Positions 23,001-38,000 of a DNA stretch of 64,000 nt are shown piece by piece; position 1 is the stretch's first letter; the number at the start of each line of letters is the position of its first letter. The notes below the pieces were generated by a model, which was given only the letters and a program-made list of their open reading frames with translations, was not told the DNA's origin and made no database searches. Origin of the DNA: Halichoerus grypus (lineage: Eukaryota; Chordata; Mammalia; Carnivora; Phocidae). The position numbers were made by a program, and so were the translations under genes. Location of the stretch: the NCBI RefSeq assembly GCF_964656455.1, contig NC_135719.1, forward strand, positions 68,374,283 through 68,438,282. Direction: 5' to 3'.

Positions 23001-26000
23001 CAGTAAACCCTGCCACCCTCCCAGACTTCTCTTCATGCCCCTTCCTCCTAGTCATCCCTCGGCCCAGACCTGCAGGTAGTACTGAAGGTTATCCACCAAG
23101 AATGCCATGTGATTTCTTAGGCGCCACTTGACTGCGTCGGTCTGGTTGGACTTGAGGTGCTTGCGCTGCATCTGGAGGGCCCAGCAGTGCTGCAGCTCGG
23201 CCTGCACCCGGCGCACGCTCAGTAAGTACTTGAAAACAACATTGTACCTGGGACAGAAACGTCAGGCTCTTCAAGAATACAACTTCACTCCCCACCTCAC
23301 CTGCATGACACACCGTAGGACTCTGTGCCTGCCACCTGTCCCCCAAAAGGCAGGAAGGAAAGGAGAATGGCTAGAGCCATGGATGAATTTACTGTGGCTT
23401 ATTTATATGGTGGAATACTACATAGCTGTCAAAATGAATGCGCTTCAGCTGCACAACCCAAGATGACTCCTAGCAATAGGATTCTGAATAAAAAAGGTAA
23501 ATCTCAGATTACATATAGCCTTATATACTTTTTAAATAAGGCTCAATAATAAAATAATGTTTAATAAAACAACCGAGTAGAAAAAAAACATACTTTGAGG
23601 GAATACATGTAATGTTATAAAACTAAATATTAAAAGGACAGAAAACATGGCTGTGGGAGAGTGGTGACCTTGGGCTGGGGGAGCCAAGAGAGTGAGACTG
23701 GGAAAGACCATTATTGTCGGTGTTCCAGTTTCTGTGCTGGGAAGTGGTTTTATGGTGTATGTGTAAGAAGGAAGGAGGGTCTTGCACGGACCAATAATAA
23801 GAATGTGTTAGGAAGCAAGGATTTCAGTTAATCTGATTTTCTGTCCTAAAGAAGAGAACGCAATCGAAGGGTCCCTAACTCCTGCCTCATGGCAAGCTCA
23901 GGGGCTAGCTCCCTAATGCTGAGCCCCATGCTGAGAACACACATGGGAAGAACAGCTGATTCCTAGTGGAACTGGATATATTTACTTGTTTGTAGGCAGA
24001 CTTGCAGAAACCAATCTGATTTGGTTTTTAAAATCATCTATTTCTAATGGAACAACATAGTAAAAATAGTATACCTTGTTTGGATTCTGATTTGAACAAA
24101 CCGAAATATAAAAAGACATTTTTGGCTAACTGGGAAAATTTCAATCTGCACCAGATATCAGATAAGGACTTATTGTTAATTTTATTGGCTGTGATACTGC
24201 ATTGTAATTACATTAAAAACATGCGTTTTCCGAATTGCACAGCAATGGAGTGAAAGGACATGCCTGGGCTTTGCTGTATAAGGCTCTAGCGAATACAAGA
24301 GATGGAACAAGCAGCATAATGTTGACGGTTACTGAAGCTGGATAATGTATATGTGGGGGATCATTATAGTCCATACTTTTGTTTATATTTGGAAATTCTC
24401 ATAATAAAAAGTTTTAAAAAATACATCTGAGATTGATTTCTTCAAGGGTGTTCAGAGTGTATCAGGTGAGGATGTAAATGTTTGCCTGTGGGACACTGGG
24501 AGCTGTGAAGGCTCAAGGACAAGGCCCGTGCAGCCTCCTCAGGTGGGCTGTGGGCTCTACACCTGCCACAGAAATCTCCCTCGACCAGCCTCATCTTCTC
24601 CAGTTCATGCCTAGGCTCTCATACCCTAAGCTCTACCCAAAAAGGTGAGAGGATTGTGAACAGGAGCAGAGAGATGAAGAGAGGCCCTTTTGTTCATTTA
24701 TTTCCCTTTCCTCCATTCCTCTGGCCGGAGCACAACAGCTGCCGTCCTCCAACCACGGCAGGGGCCAGCACAGGATTTGAGAGATTCATAAATGGTGTGG
24801 GGACGGATTCCACAGGCAACCACTAGCCAAGCATGCTTCTCCAGCCTCCCTTCCCCTAGAGCTCTGCTTCCTTGGCTTGGGGACATGAGGTCCTGACGGA
24901 GCCGAGCAACAGCACCTGGCAGGCTCTCAGGATAAAGAACAAAGCTGATCCAAGAGCCTCTTACCACGTTGGTCCTGCTCCTGTATTCCACTCCAGCTTA
25001 GCCATCCCCACCGCCTCTCCCTGGGTAAGAAGGTGATCTCTCTGCAGTGGCTCAAGTCCACAGCAAACACTTGAGCTTAGAAAGTCTTCCCAGGTAGATC
25101 AACAAAAGATTACAAAAGTTTTAGGGAGGAAACTTGCTAGTCTGATGGAATTACCCACAGCCAGCTTCTCCATGTGGCGCCCAAGACTGCACCTTCCAGA
25201 GGCCACAGACTGGCAGGCTGTAAACTGCTGATTTCGCAACTTAAAAAATGACAACAGGGGCGCCTCTGTGACTCTCAATCTCAGGGTTGTAATTTCAAGC
25301 CCCACGTTGGGTATAGAGAGTGCTTAAAAAATAAAACCGTTTTTAACAACAAACGCACACAACCACCACCACCACACTGATGATTTGAGGGTTTGACCCT
25401 CCTGTTCGTCCCAGCACCCAGCACCCCCCATGGCCTCGTGTCCACAGCTTCACTTGCTAAGGTTTTCTGTCCAGTCCACGAAGGCCCCTGAGTTTGCAGC
25501 CTCTGATTTACAGACCGTGTGCAACCACCAATTCTATCCCTTGATCATTTCTACCCTTGGAAGTCAAGTCATATTTACCAATGAGAAATTCAGAAATACT
25601 CACTTTTCCAGAACAGCAGGGGTGAAGAGAATGTGCAGTGGCCACTGCACTTTGTAGGAGAGACCTAGGGCTGCCCAGCCAGATGCAGGGGCTTCCCGGG
25701 GAGAAGTTTCCCGAGAAGGCCCTTCTCTTCCCTGAGCAGCATCTGTTAAGAGAAAAGACACTTGGTTCATCTAGAACCAGGGCTTTGACAAGGTGAGTCA
25801 CATTCATGAGGTGAGTGCTCACTCGAGCCTGCAGTGTCAGAAGCATATTGGCGACAAAAAGGGGACTTGCAGAAGAAGGCAAGGAACATCTATGTGAGAT
25901 TCTCTTAGGAGGTCTTTCTGATTTTTTTCAGCCTTAAAGTCTGGTGGCTGGAAATAAAAAGAGACCATTCTAGCAGCAGGACAAAAACAAAAACAAAAAC

Positions 26001-29000
26001 AAAACCATGGCCTGAGCATCCCACTTAGCCTCTCTGGACTTCCCTTTCCTCCCATATAAAATAGGGCCCCAGACAAGGTGACTTCTAAGGTCCAAAATGA
26101 TACGGTTTCTGTGGAGGTGGGCGGAAGCACTGACGGGAGGACAGATGATGAACCCGTAGGAGCAGAAAGATGCAAGAAAGAATGGCAAACCTTTATGCTC
26201 CTTTCCATGATACTCAATCGTCAAGTGCAACAGAGGGAGAAGGTTGTCATCGTCCAGCAGGACCTTGTGTGCGGACTGCTGGAAGGCCACATTCACATCT
26301 GCAAGAAGGAGCACGTGGGCTGACAAGAACGTTAGGCTACATGACAGGCCCAGACGCTGCTGGCTTTCCACTTCTGCTCCAGCCTGCCTGACGCTAACCA
26401 TAGGACGCCGTGGAGATGGGCTGCTTTAGCCTGCCTCGCATGCAGTTCTCCTTCTCTTGCTGATAATAGCACCCAATTTTCCTTGGAGAATCATCCCTCC
26501 CAGTATTATCCAAGTGGTTCAGTGGGGTTGACAACACCTGATGCTAGGGGTAGGCAAGTGACCCAGGCATGCTCAAATGGAATATAATACTCTACCTTGT
26601 TACACTGTTTTGTTTAGGGACATGAACATGACTCAAGCCAGGCCAATCCAGAGGCTCTATTCAGAGTAGAGCCTTTTTTTTTTTTTTTTTTAGATAAACA
26701 GGGACTTAGTGGGATGTGAGCTTGGTTGGAGGCCGTCTTGCTACCATATGGAGCAGGTCTGTCTGAGAAAGAAGGCAGAGGTGAAAGATGGAATGACACC
26801 AAGTCCTGAAGGCGTCATGTGAGCCACCAGATCAGACTTTGCCTAAAGCCTTCATCCTCTGACCTTTTCAGTTATCAGAATCAATACATTTTTCTTCCCC
26901 TTTGCATGAGTTTGAATTGGGTTTTCTCATATCTGCAATGAGAAAAGTCTTATGTGAGTACAGTGGCCATCTATTGTTTTATAGAGTAGGAAAAAAGGTA
27001 ACCCTGTTGTTTCCCCCCATTTTCTTTTTTTGATTCTGATCCTTTCCTGACTCTCCTCATGTAGTTTGGTTTTTGCTTGTTTGTTTTAAAGATTTTATTT
27101 GAGACAGAGAGAGAGAGCACAAGCGGGGAGGAGGGTCAGAGGGAGAGGGAGAAGCAGACTCCACTGGGCAGGGAGCTGGATGCAGGGCTCAATCCCAGGA
27201 CCCTGAGATCATGACCCAAGCAAAAGGCAGACACCCAACCGACTGAGCCACCCAGGTGCCCTCTCCTCATGTAGTTTGAATGGGAATGGTGATCATTCCC
27301 ATTAGTCATGGGTGAACCCTTTACTGAAGTAGGCGTATCTTAATGTCTGACATCTTTGATGCGGGGGAATATATATGATCTGGACAGGGCTAATGAAAAC
27401 CCCTTCTTGGAATCTTTTAAAATTTGCTACCAGAGAGACTGGATTTGGCTCCTCTAGCAGACACTGTGAGGTGGTTCCTGGAAACTGTTGCTGGCCATGT
27501 TTCCAAATGGGACTGGAAGGCCATGAGAGAGCATGGAAGAGGCACAGACAAGATACAGTAAGAAAGAGAATTCTAGCAATATTCAAGTCCCTGGTTTCAG
27601 TTGTTCTGAAGTCCAGCTATAGTCCTATCCCACTGGAGTTACAGATAAAATAGCAAATAAATTCCCCTTTTCTACCTAGGTTAGTTCAGGTTAGGTTTCC
27701 ATCATTCACAACTTAAAGAATTCGAATACAAGTGGCAATAAGTAGCGATATGTCCCATGAGGAATGTAGGACTATAATCTGATAAAATACCTGATTTATA
27801 CCCACTCTTCCCGGAAGGATCAAGAGGCTACTCCCAATGACCTCAGTGTGCAAGCTCACCTGAAGGGCCTTCCATCTTTGGAAACACTGCTCTCTAACTC
27901 ACCAGGCTGCTCTTACGTGGAACAGACTGAATGGTTCAGCAGCTATCGAGAAACACCCTACAACATCAGTCAACTGGTAATTCTCAGGCCCACAGGGCAA
28001 TTACCATGTTCAGTTACTGCAGTGGGTGGTGTTTTTAACATGTGTTGAGCTGTGTCAATGAAGGCCTGAAACAGTTCTCCACGTCCCAGAAGGTAAAAGT
28101 CTTTAATGATCTGCGGAAAGAATTTCAATTTATAATTCAGTAATCTAGCAGGGCCAGGAGCTCCTCATTGTCATCATTATACATGAAGTTTCTAATCTCA
28201 TCAGTGTGAGCCCAGCCTACAAAAGGATATAGGCTTTGGGCATTTCACATGGGCATACTTTGCAACTCCTCAAGGCAGGACAACTGGTATGTCTTTAGTG
28301 TCATTTATTCATTGGCAACACAAGTATGTTCTCCCAAAAGAAAGTAAACACCCAAACCTTTATGCTATAGTACACGTGTAATATTAGGGAGAGTTTGCCC
28401 TCCTGGATGAGGACATGTGAGGCCACTCTGGAAGTCTGGGTACAGGCAACCAATGCTTTCAGGAGAGCCTAGAGAATAAAGTCACTGCCCACCAGCATCA
28501 TTTTAAGAATTAAAAGACAGCTAAGCTGTTACCTTCAGCTGACCCAGTAAATCTGATTCTTCCACCATCAGCTTCCAGAGATGCTGTGAAAAGAACAAAA
28601 CAGGGACAAAATTTCATTCCAAAGAAAAGTTCTATCAAGAATGGTTTTGGGGGCGCCTGGGCTCAGTCGTTAAGCGTCTGCCTTCGGCTCAGGTCATGAT
28701 CCCAGGGTCCTGGGATCGAGCCCTGATTCAGGCTCCCTGCTCAGTGGGGAGTCTGCTTCTCCCTCTGCCTCTGCCCCTCCCGCTCATGCTCCCTCTATTT
28801 ATCAAATAAATAAAATCTTAAAAAAATAAAAAAGCTTCTGCACAGCAGAAGAAATAACAAATTTAAAAGACAACCTCCAGAATGGGAGAAAATATGTGCA
28901 AACCACATATTTGATAAGGAATATCTGAAATATATAAAGAAGTCCTACAACTCAATAACAACAACAACAAAACACAAACAATCCAATTAAAAAATGGGCA

Positions 29001-32000
29001 GAGGAACTAAACACGTATTTTTCCGAAGAAGACATACAGATGGCCAACAGGTACATGAAAAGATGCCCAATATCATTAACCATCAGGGAAATGCGAATCA
29101 AGACAACAATGAGCTATCATTTCACACCTATTAGAATGGTTATCATCAAGAAGAGGTAACAAGTTGTTGGTGAGGATGTGGAACAAAGTAACCCTTGTGC
29201 TCTGTTGGTGGGAATGTAAATTGGCTCAGCCACTATGGAAAACAGTATGGAGGTTCCTGAAAAATTAAAAATTGAACTACCATATGATCCAGAATTCTAC
29301 TTCTGGGTATATACACAAAGGAAACGAAACAGGATTATCAAAGAGATATGTACACTCCCACGTTTACTGCAGCATTATTCACAATAGCCAAGATATGGAA
29401 ACAACTAAGTGTCCATGATGAATGAACAGATAAAGAAGATGTGATATATAATGAAATATATTTCAGTCATGAAAAAGAAGGAAATTCTGCCACTTGTGAC
29501 AACATGGATGGACCTTGAGCATAGTATACTGAGATACATCAGAGAAAGAAATACTGCATGATAGCATTTATATGTGGAGTCCAAAAAAGCCAAACTCATA
29601 AAAACAGAGAGTAAAATGGTGGTTACCAGGGGCTGCGGGGTAGGGGGATAGGGAGATGCTTTTTAAGGGTACAAACTTGCAACTAGTAGGTCAGTCAGTC
29701 CTGGAGATCTAAGTCATGGTATAGTGAACATGGACAACAAAGTTGTACTATAATCAAATTTGCTAAGAGACTAGATCTTAATTATTCCCACCACAAAAAA
29801 GAAATGATAGTTATGTGCTATAAGAGGTGCTAACTATCCCTACAATGAAAATCTTATTAGAATACATAAATGTGTCAAATCAACATGCCGTATGTAATAC
29901 CTTAAATTTATACAATGTTATATATCAAATACATTTTGATTAAAAAAATAAAAGCACATGTATTAACGGTGAAAAATAAAAAATGAAAACACGTAATAAA
30001 GATCCTCAATAAAACAAAGTTTAAAAAAAATTGTATGTTCAGGATACTTTGAGAAGAGTTATTTCAGGGAATGGGTGTGCTAGCTCTTCTATGATGCATT
30101 TAGAGAAGTGTTTATAAACACTTGTAATAATGGTATTTATAAAAGTGGTACCTAATTGCTATGAAATGAGTGCTCAAGTACAGGGATATGTTTGCCATTC
30201 AGCAATGCATTTAGAGAAATGTTTAAAATAATGATATTAATGATGGTTATAGGAACATTTTGTGCAAGCTTAAAAAAAGGAATAAACTATTGATACATGC
30301 AACATGGATTAACCTCAAAATAATCATGAGGAAAAGCAGCCTGACCCATCTCCTCCCCCAAAAGAGTACATACTGTTTGAGTCCATTTATATAAATTCTA
30401 GAAAATGCAAACTAATCTCTAGTGACAGAAAGCAGATCAGTGGTTGCTTGGGGGCACGGAGGTAAAAAGCGTTGAAAATAAAGGATGGAAGAAGATATGA
30501 GGTAAATAATGACCTGGAAGAGAGGTGGGTAATGACCTTAACTAAGAAAATAGATTTTAAGTAAAAAAAAAAAAAAAATTATATATATATATTATATAGA
30601 AATAAATATATATCATAAGTGATAAAGAGGACATTATATATACATAAAAGGAAAAACAATAAATATATATTCATTACAAATATGCACATGCCTAACATAC
30701 AGCTTGGAAATGAGATATTAGAACATGCATAGAACTCTAGACTCACAGAATATATACTCTCTGAGCACAGGCAGAACTAAAAAACAAGAAAGAAACAGGC
30801 CCTACCTTAATCCATAATGGAAGCCTCAATCAACTCCAAAGGACCTATCTACAGACTGTGTTTTCCAACTATACTGCAATCGAAATTAAAAATAAATCCC
30901 TGGGGTTAAAAAGAAAATCAGAAAGAAAATAAAAAATTATTTAAGAACAGGATGATAATATATATACTCCATGCCAAAAACTTGTAGGGCAAGGTCAAAG
31001 CAATATGGAAAGTTTTATATATATTTCCTAGGAAGCAAAGGTTACAAATAGAAAAGTCAAGTTTTCAACCCAGGAAACTGGCAAAGAGTAACAGAAAACT
31101 CAAAGAAACAAGAAGGAAGAAAAATAATAAAGGCAGATATCAATGAGATAAAGAAAAAATAGGGTAATAAAAACACAAGCCGGTTCTTCGAAAAGATTAA
31201 TAAGATTCAACAGTAAAAGATTAAAATAAAATACAAAGTAAAACAAATAGCTACAGATTTTCTAAAAAATTAAATCTAGATGAAATGGGCCTTCCTAGAA
31301 AAGTAGAAAATACCAAAATTAGTACAAGAAATAAAGGTCTTGAACAGACTAACGTAGGTTTAAACACACTGAATTGGTAAAGATTTTCCTCCCCCCCTCC
31401 TTTTTTAAAAGATTTATTTATTTATTTGAGAGAGAGAGAGAGAGGACACATGTGGGCGGAGGGGCAGAGGGAGAGGGAATAGAAATCCTCAAGCAGACTC
31501 CCTGATGAGCGTGGAGCCCCACGTGGGGCTCTATCCCCAGACCCGGAGATCATGACCTGAAACAAAATCAAGAGTCAGATGCTTAATCCACTGAGCCACC
31601 CAGGCTCTCCCAAGATTTCCCCTTCTTAAACAACCTAGCTTAGATAATTTTTCAGGTAAATTCAATAAGACTTCCAGTAACAACTCCTATCTTATATTAA
31701 TTATTCTAGAAAAAACAAAAGTGATAGATGCCTAGCTCATTTTATGAGGCTTATACAGTCTTTATTCTGCAACCACATGGGAATAAAACCAGAATCATCT
31801 AATTTCACTAGTAAATGTAGATGCAAAAATTCCAAGTATTATACTGGCTGACCAAATCCAACAGTGTATTAAAAAATACAATCTCATGTTTTCAAGTACA
31901 GTTTATCTCAGGAAGATTCAACATCTGAAAATCTAACCGGGAATTTACCCTATGAGTAGATTGAAGGAGAGAAAGAACCCAGAGCAAGAAACTGCACCAT

Positions 32001-35000
32001 CATCGATATAGAAAAAGCAGTTGATAAAATTCAACATCTATTTATGATAAAAACACATAGCAAACTAGAAAGAAGATAACTTTTTTAACCTGATAAACTT
32101 ATGTTGCCAAAAGCCTACAGCAAACACAGTAATAGAGAAACTGTCAATGCATGATCTTTAAGAGCCAACAAAGCAAAAATGCCCACTATTGCCTCCAGTG
32201 GTTAATACGGTTTATATCAACTATCACTCCAGCTGTTTAATGTAGTATTAGAGATCCAAGACTGTAAGAAAAAAAAAAGAAGTCTAAAATTGGAAGTTGT
32301 AAAACTCATTATTTCCAAATGATATGATCATTACTTAGAAAAATCAACAGAATCAACAAACTATTAGAACTAAAAAAAAAAGGGGGCGCCTGGGTGGCTC
32401 AGATGGTTAAGCGTCTGCCTTCGGCTCAGGTCATGATCCCAGGGTCCTGGGATTGAGCCCCTCATCAGGCTCCCTGCTCAGCAGGAAGTCTGCTCCTTCC
32501 TTTCTCACTCCCCCTGCTGTGTTCCCTCTCTGTCTCTCTCTGTCAAATAAATAAAATCTTAAAAAAAAAAAAAATTAACCCACAAAAATTAATACTGCCA
32601 TTTCTCTACATAAAAACAGTAACCAACAACAAAAAAATCAAAATAACAAATATTTAGGAATTAATTTTCAAAATCTTTTAAGTACTAAAAAATATACAGA
32701 AAAGTACACAAATAATAAGTTTACAGCTTGGAGAATTTTCACAAATTGAATACACTTGTATAACCAGCACCTTGAAAGCCCTCTTCCTGTCCTTCCCATT
32801 GACCAAGGTCAAATACTATCCTGACATCTAACACCAGATTAGTTCTGCATTTGAACTTTTTTTTTTTTTTTGGAGAGAGAGACAGTCAGGTGGGGAAGGG
32901 GCTAAGGGAGAGGGAGAGAAAGAATCTTAAGCAGGCTCCATGCCCAGCTCAGAGCCCAATGTAGGGCTCAATCTCACGACACTGAGATCACGACCTGAGC
33001 TGAAATCAAGAGGTAGATGCTTAACTGACTGAGCCCCACCCAGGTGCCCCTGCATTTGAACTTTTATATTAAACTTTATATTAACTGTTTTTGAACTTTA
33101 TATAAATTCATATAGTATGTATACTTAAAAAAACAGAGAAAGAGAAAACCAAAAGGGGAGGAGTATGATATATTTCCAAGACACTCCCCCCTTTTTCCTT
33201 CTGAAAAGTAAATTCTATTTTCATTACTAGAAATTGTTATTTTAAGAGAATACCTTTAAAAAAGGCCTATTAGCTACAATTGTAAAAAACTTCAGTGAGT
33301 CTGAACTTCCATTCTTCATCTATCATTTTTACAAACTGGAAATGTAATTTCTACCAATATCCACATTTCAGAATTTCACAAGCAAAAAAAATTTGAAATC
33401 TTGTATAACTTCAATAAGATTTTTACTTTTCTCCATGAATTAACTCGAGTTATCACAAGAATAATAAAAGAACAGAAACAGATTTAATAAAATAAGATGA
33501 AAGGACCTCAAGACACCAGCCCCCTAGACAAGGGCTGCCTTGGCTATAGGCGGAGGGGCAGGATCTTGAAATTATGACAGGACAAAAGCATGTATTCTAG
33601 AGAGTTTAAATATTTACTTGCCCATAAAAAATCAAATGAATGTCACCTTATGTTCTAATATTCTGTCTCCATTACAGCTATCTGCCATGCCTACAATTTT
33701 TGAGACAGTGACTGGAAAAGGAAATCATATTCACAACAGATTACTATGCTTCCATTGTGAGGGTATCTGATGCTAAGCTTCCTAGCAGTTCTAGATCCTG
33801 CAGTGCCCTGGGTATGCTTCAAAATGACTTGCAGTGGTTTGTTTGCTGGTTGTCTAGTTGGATGGTGTAAATACAAGTACCTACTCCCTCCCTCCCGATG
33901 TAGATCTACCAGTCAGCAGCTCTGGAGGTGAGGACTTATACAAGTGCATGGTTTTTTTTTTTTGTTTTTAAAGATTTATTTATTTGACAGAGAGAGACGA
34001 AGCGAGAGAAGGAACACAAGCAGGGGGAGTGGGAGAGGGAGAAGCAGGCTTCCCGCTGAGCAGGGAGCCCGAAGTGGGACTCAATCCCAGGACCCTGGGA
34101 TCATGACCTGAGCCGAAGGCAGACGCTTAATGACTGAGCCGCCCAGGCACCCCTACAAGTGCATGTTTTAAGATTTTCCGAAGCAATGCTATGCACAGCC
34201 AAAGTTGAAAACCACTAATATAGTAAACAAAACAACTGACTAAACTAAAAATCTCATTTCACATTATCAGAAACCTGTGAGCCAAATTTTATTTTAAGCC
34301 ACAGCACAGATACACATCTGAAAAATCACTGGTCACAATCTAAGTTGGTGGATGAAGCACAATTCACTTAAGAACACTGAACTAGGGGGCGCCTGGGTCA
34401 GTTAAGCCTCTGACTCTTGATTTTGGCTCAGGTCATGATCTCAAAGGTCCTAGGACTGAGCCCTGCATCAGGCTCCCTGCTCAGTGGGGAGTGTGCTTGT
34501 CTTCCTCTCCCTCTGTCCCCCTGCTCGTGCTCGCTCTAAGTAAATAAATCTCTTAAAAAAAAAGAACACTGAACTAGGAGTTATAAGACCTGCTTCTGAC
34601 GTCACCTTTGTTACTTACTGTGCAACAGCAGCCAAGTTAGCTTTCTATTTTATTCATTTGTAAAAATGGAAAAATAATACTTGTTCTGTGTTCCTCATAG
34701 GGTTATTATACCCATAAATGAAAAAGGAATAAAGCCATCTAAAATATAAGGCGCTAAATTTATAGTCAAAATCTGTTGATTCCTTGCAATTATTGCCAAC
34801 TACATTGATAGATTCAAAATGATGACTGAATTTGAAAGTGAGACCTCCCTTTATTCAAGTAAGTAGCTAGCTAGCAAACTCCTGTCAGGTGTGAAGACTA
34901 AAGCAGTTCCGCCTCTATTATGAAAAACTTCTTGCCCTTTGACTCTCACAATTCCCTCCAAGCTAAGTTCTAACCACATAAAGAAGCAACGGAAGTCAAG

Positions 35001-38000
35001 TACTCAATTTCTGGGGAACTAGTCTGTTTTCTTGCTAAGAAAGCTGACTGTGACATACAAACCTCGGCCACAGTACTGCGAATACGATCCACCACCTGCT
35101 CGAAATCCACGAGGCTGAAGAGCGGCTGCTGTTTGAGCCGATGTAGTTCTGCAGCAAAAGTGTCCTCCTGGTTCTTCAAAATGGATCCTGCAAAACAGGC
35201 AGGCACCATTGAAGGAAGAGCAGAGCAGGACAGGCAAGGATTTCTAGTCCCCGTGGTGCAGCTCCTTCCCCTGCTTCTCACATAAGCGTGTCATGGTTGT
35301 GCTGCAATCTCGGTGCATCAATCTTATTAGCCACTCCCTCGGACCAGGCGTACACTGGGGCCACGCGGTATTAAAAAGGGCCTTTGAAGACAGGGCACAC
35401 TGGGCAAGGAGGTTCTCACCTTTCCTAGTCAGGTTTACATTTTGATTCTCAAACATCTGGACAGATTCTCCGACAAACAGAATTTTTTCAGCAACCCTCA
35501 CTGGAATGTAGGATGGCAAAATCTCCACTCGTAAGGAAAACTGCTTTAGAGACGGTGCCAGCATGTTCTCTTCCTCTATCAGGCGCTACTCAAGGAAATA
35601 ATCCACATCAGACATGATGTATGAAGGAAGAAGCAGAAAGCAAAAAACATCACTAATTCTCCCAACCCATGATTTATATTTTCTAGAGGTAGGGACTTTA
35701 CTTTTTTAAAAATTTATTTATTATAGAGAGAGAGCGCGTGCAAGTGGGGGAGAAGCAGAGGTCGACAGAGAGCATCTTAAGCAGACTCCATGCTGAGCGC
35801 AGAGCTGTACATGGTGCTTGATCTCACCACCCTGAGATCACAACCTCAGCCGAAATCAGGAGTTGGATGCTTAACCAACTGAGCCACCCAGGCGCCCTGA
35901 AGCAGGGACTTTAAACCTGAAGTTGCACAATGCCTAAATTACCAGTGTCAGAGAGATGAACATATTTCCATTTTCAGACAGCGGGACAGCATGGTGGAAA
36001 TAACAGTGTTGTGAGGTTTTTTTTTTTTTTTAACAGCTTAACAATAACCCACAACCCTCAGACCAACTGAGGTTTTTTTTTTTAACATTAGGATTTTAGT
36101 CCTCACTCTGCCTTTACTACATAAGAATTTGTGCAGATCGGGAACCCGGTTTCCTTACCTGTAGCATGGAAGAATTAGTCTTTATTTTTTCCAGGTCTAC
36201 AGGTCTGTGACTTTATTATCTCATCATATATGCTGGCTCTGCCCAGCTCTTTACTAGTACATAGCCCGAGTCATTTAGCCAAGTGGTTCTCAGTGTGGCT
36301 CATGGACCAGCAGCATCAGCCTCACTTGGAAGCTTGTTAGAAATGCAAATTTTCAAGCCCCTCCCCAGATCTAGGACAACCTGGGAGATGAGGCCCAGAC
36401 ATCCATCCGTGTCTTAACAAGCTCTCCAGCTGATTCTGACACACGTGGAAGTTTGAGAACCACTGATCTGGCCCATGAAGCCCCAGATGCCCACCACCCA
36501 ATCACTCAGGCCCTCACATTTCTCCAACTTGCTTTGGATTTAACTCTTAACCTCCAGCTCCAACCAGGAACTCTGGGCTCCACAATCCTAACTTTGAGCT
36601 CTGCTGTTCACGCTTTCTGTTTTGTGCTCTAATGCAGGCGGTCCTCAGGGCAATACCCAGACCCTCTTTTCTTTTCCCTCTCCTCACTCTTCTTAAACAA
36701 TCATATCTTCTTCCATCACTGAATATTGTAACAGGTGTTCTAAATCTTTTTATATCACAGGACTCTCTGCCATTATATAAAAGCTATGGACCTTCCAGAC
36801 AAATATACAAACATACATTTCACAGAACCTCCTGAAGCCACCCATGGGCCCCAGGTTAAAAACTGCTATATGCTGATGACTCCTTAAACTTTATCTTCAA
36901 GCTGGACTGTTCTTGTGAGCTATAAGCTCAACCCACTGGACATTTCTTGCAAGTACCTCAAACTCAACATGTCCAAAATTAATTTTTTTTTTTTTTAAGT
37001 AGACTCCACACCCAGTGTGGAGCCCAATGCAGGGTTTGAACTTATGACCCTGAGATCAAGACCTCAGCTGATATCAAGAATCAGACGTTTAACCCCTCAA
37101 CATGTCCAAAATTAGATCCATCTTCTTTCTCCCAATACCTGCCAAACACATTCCATATCATTTCTACCCACCTAGCCGCTGAAGGCAGAAACTTGGGTTA
37201 CATTCTTGATTCTTCCCTCTGGACTCCTATCTAATCACTAAGGCCTACCTAGTCCACGTCCTAAATCTCTCTCAAGCCACTCTATTCTTCTGCATATTTA
37301 CTGTCACCACCCTTGGTTTAGGCCACCATTATTTTTCACCTAAGTGTCCCCAACATTCTCTTAACTGACCTACCTGCTGCTAGTTTTAGTTTTTTTTAAA
37401 AACAATTTACCCACACATTATCCAGAGTCATCTATCGTAAAGTCTGATTGTGTGAACCTCTTGCCTAAAATTCTTCACTGGCTCTCAGCTCTTTTGAGGT
37501 TCAAGTCCAAGTTCCTTCCCATTGTTTACAAGGGCTTTCATGATCTTACCTCAATAATTCCATTGGCTGCGACTTCCCAATCCCCTCCACTGTCCTTGCA
37601 CTTTGTATTTCAGCCTTTACTTGACCATTTCAACTGAATTACTACTGGTTCCTCAAGTAAGCCATGTCTTTCATGGTTTTTGTACTTTGTACACATCCTT
37701 CCCCCTGCCTGGAACATTTCTTGATCTCTCCTCCTAAACTCTGCAATTTAGACGTACATTCCACTGAAAAGCTTCTCTAGCTACTCTAAAACCAAGTTCT
37801 GAGAACACCCATACTTACTAATGTCACTGTTGACTTTTCTACATTTTCCATTAAACAATAAGTTCTTTAAGGACAGGGTCTGCTACATTTTATTCATCTA
37901 CTTCAGTTAAGCACCCAGTAACTCTCCTAGAACAGTGCCTGGCATATATGTAACAGGCATTCAAGAAAATGTTGTAGCAGGACAAATGAATGAATAAATG

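Larger units (their letters stand above)
23248..25603 (-). other. TUBGCP4: TUBGCP4 intron 13
   Basis: 2.4 kb. Old L1-like sequence on the left (about 23360-24425), a short SINE fragment at 25257-25340, and unassigned sequence between. Confidence 0.8.
28584..35062 (-). other. TUBGCP4: TUBGCP4 intron 9, 6.5 kb repeat sink
   Basis: Very AT-rich and nearly all mobile-element derived: two L1 blocks, six SINEs and MER5A pieces. No coding potential for the host gene. Confidence 0.85.

Noticed and set aside
28650..28833. tRNA gene (head of SINE with A and B box-like sequence)
   Set aside because: The tRNA-like head is part of a dispersed SINE with an A-rich tail and duplications; no cloverleaf with intact acceptor stem. 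The same holds for the other SINE heads.
28834..32380. Possible active LINE-1
   Set aside because: The pieces are out of order, belong to old families and are full of stops and indels; no intact ORF1 or ORF2.
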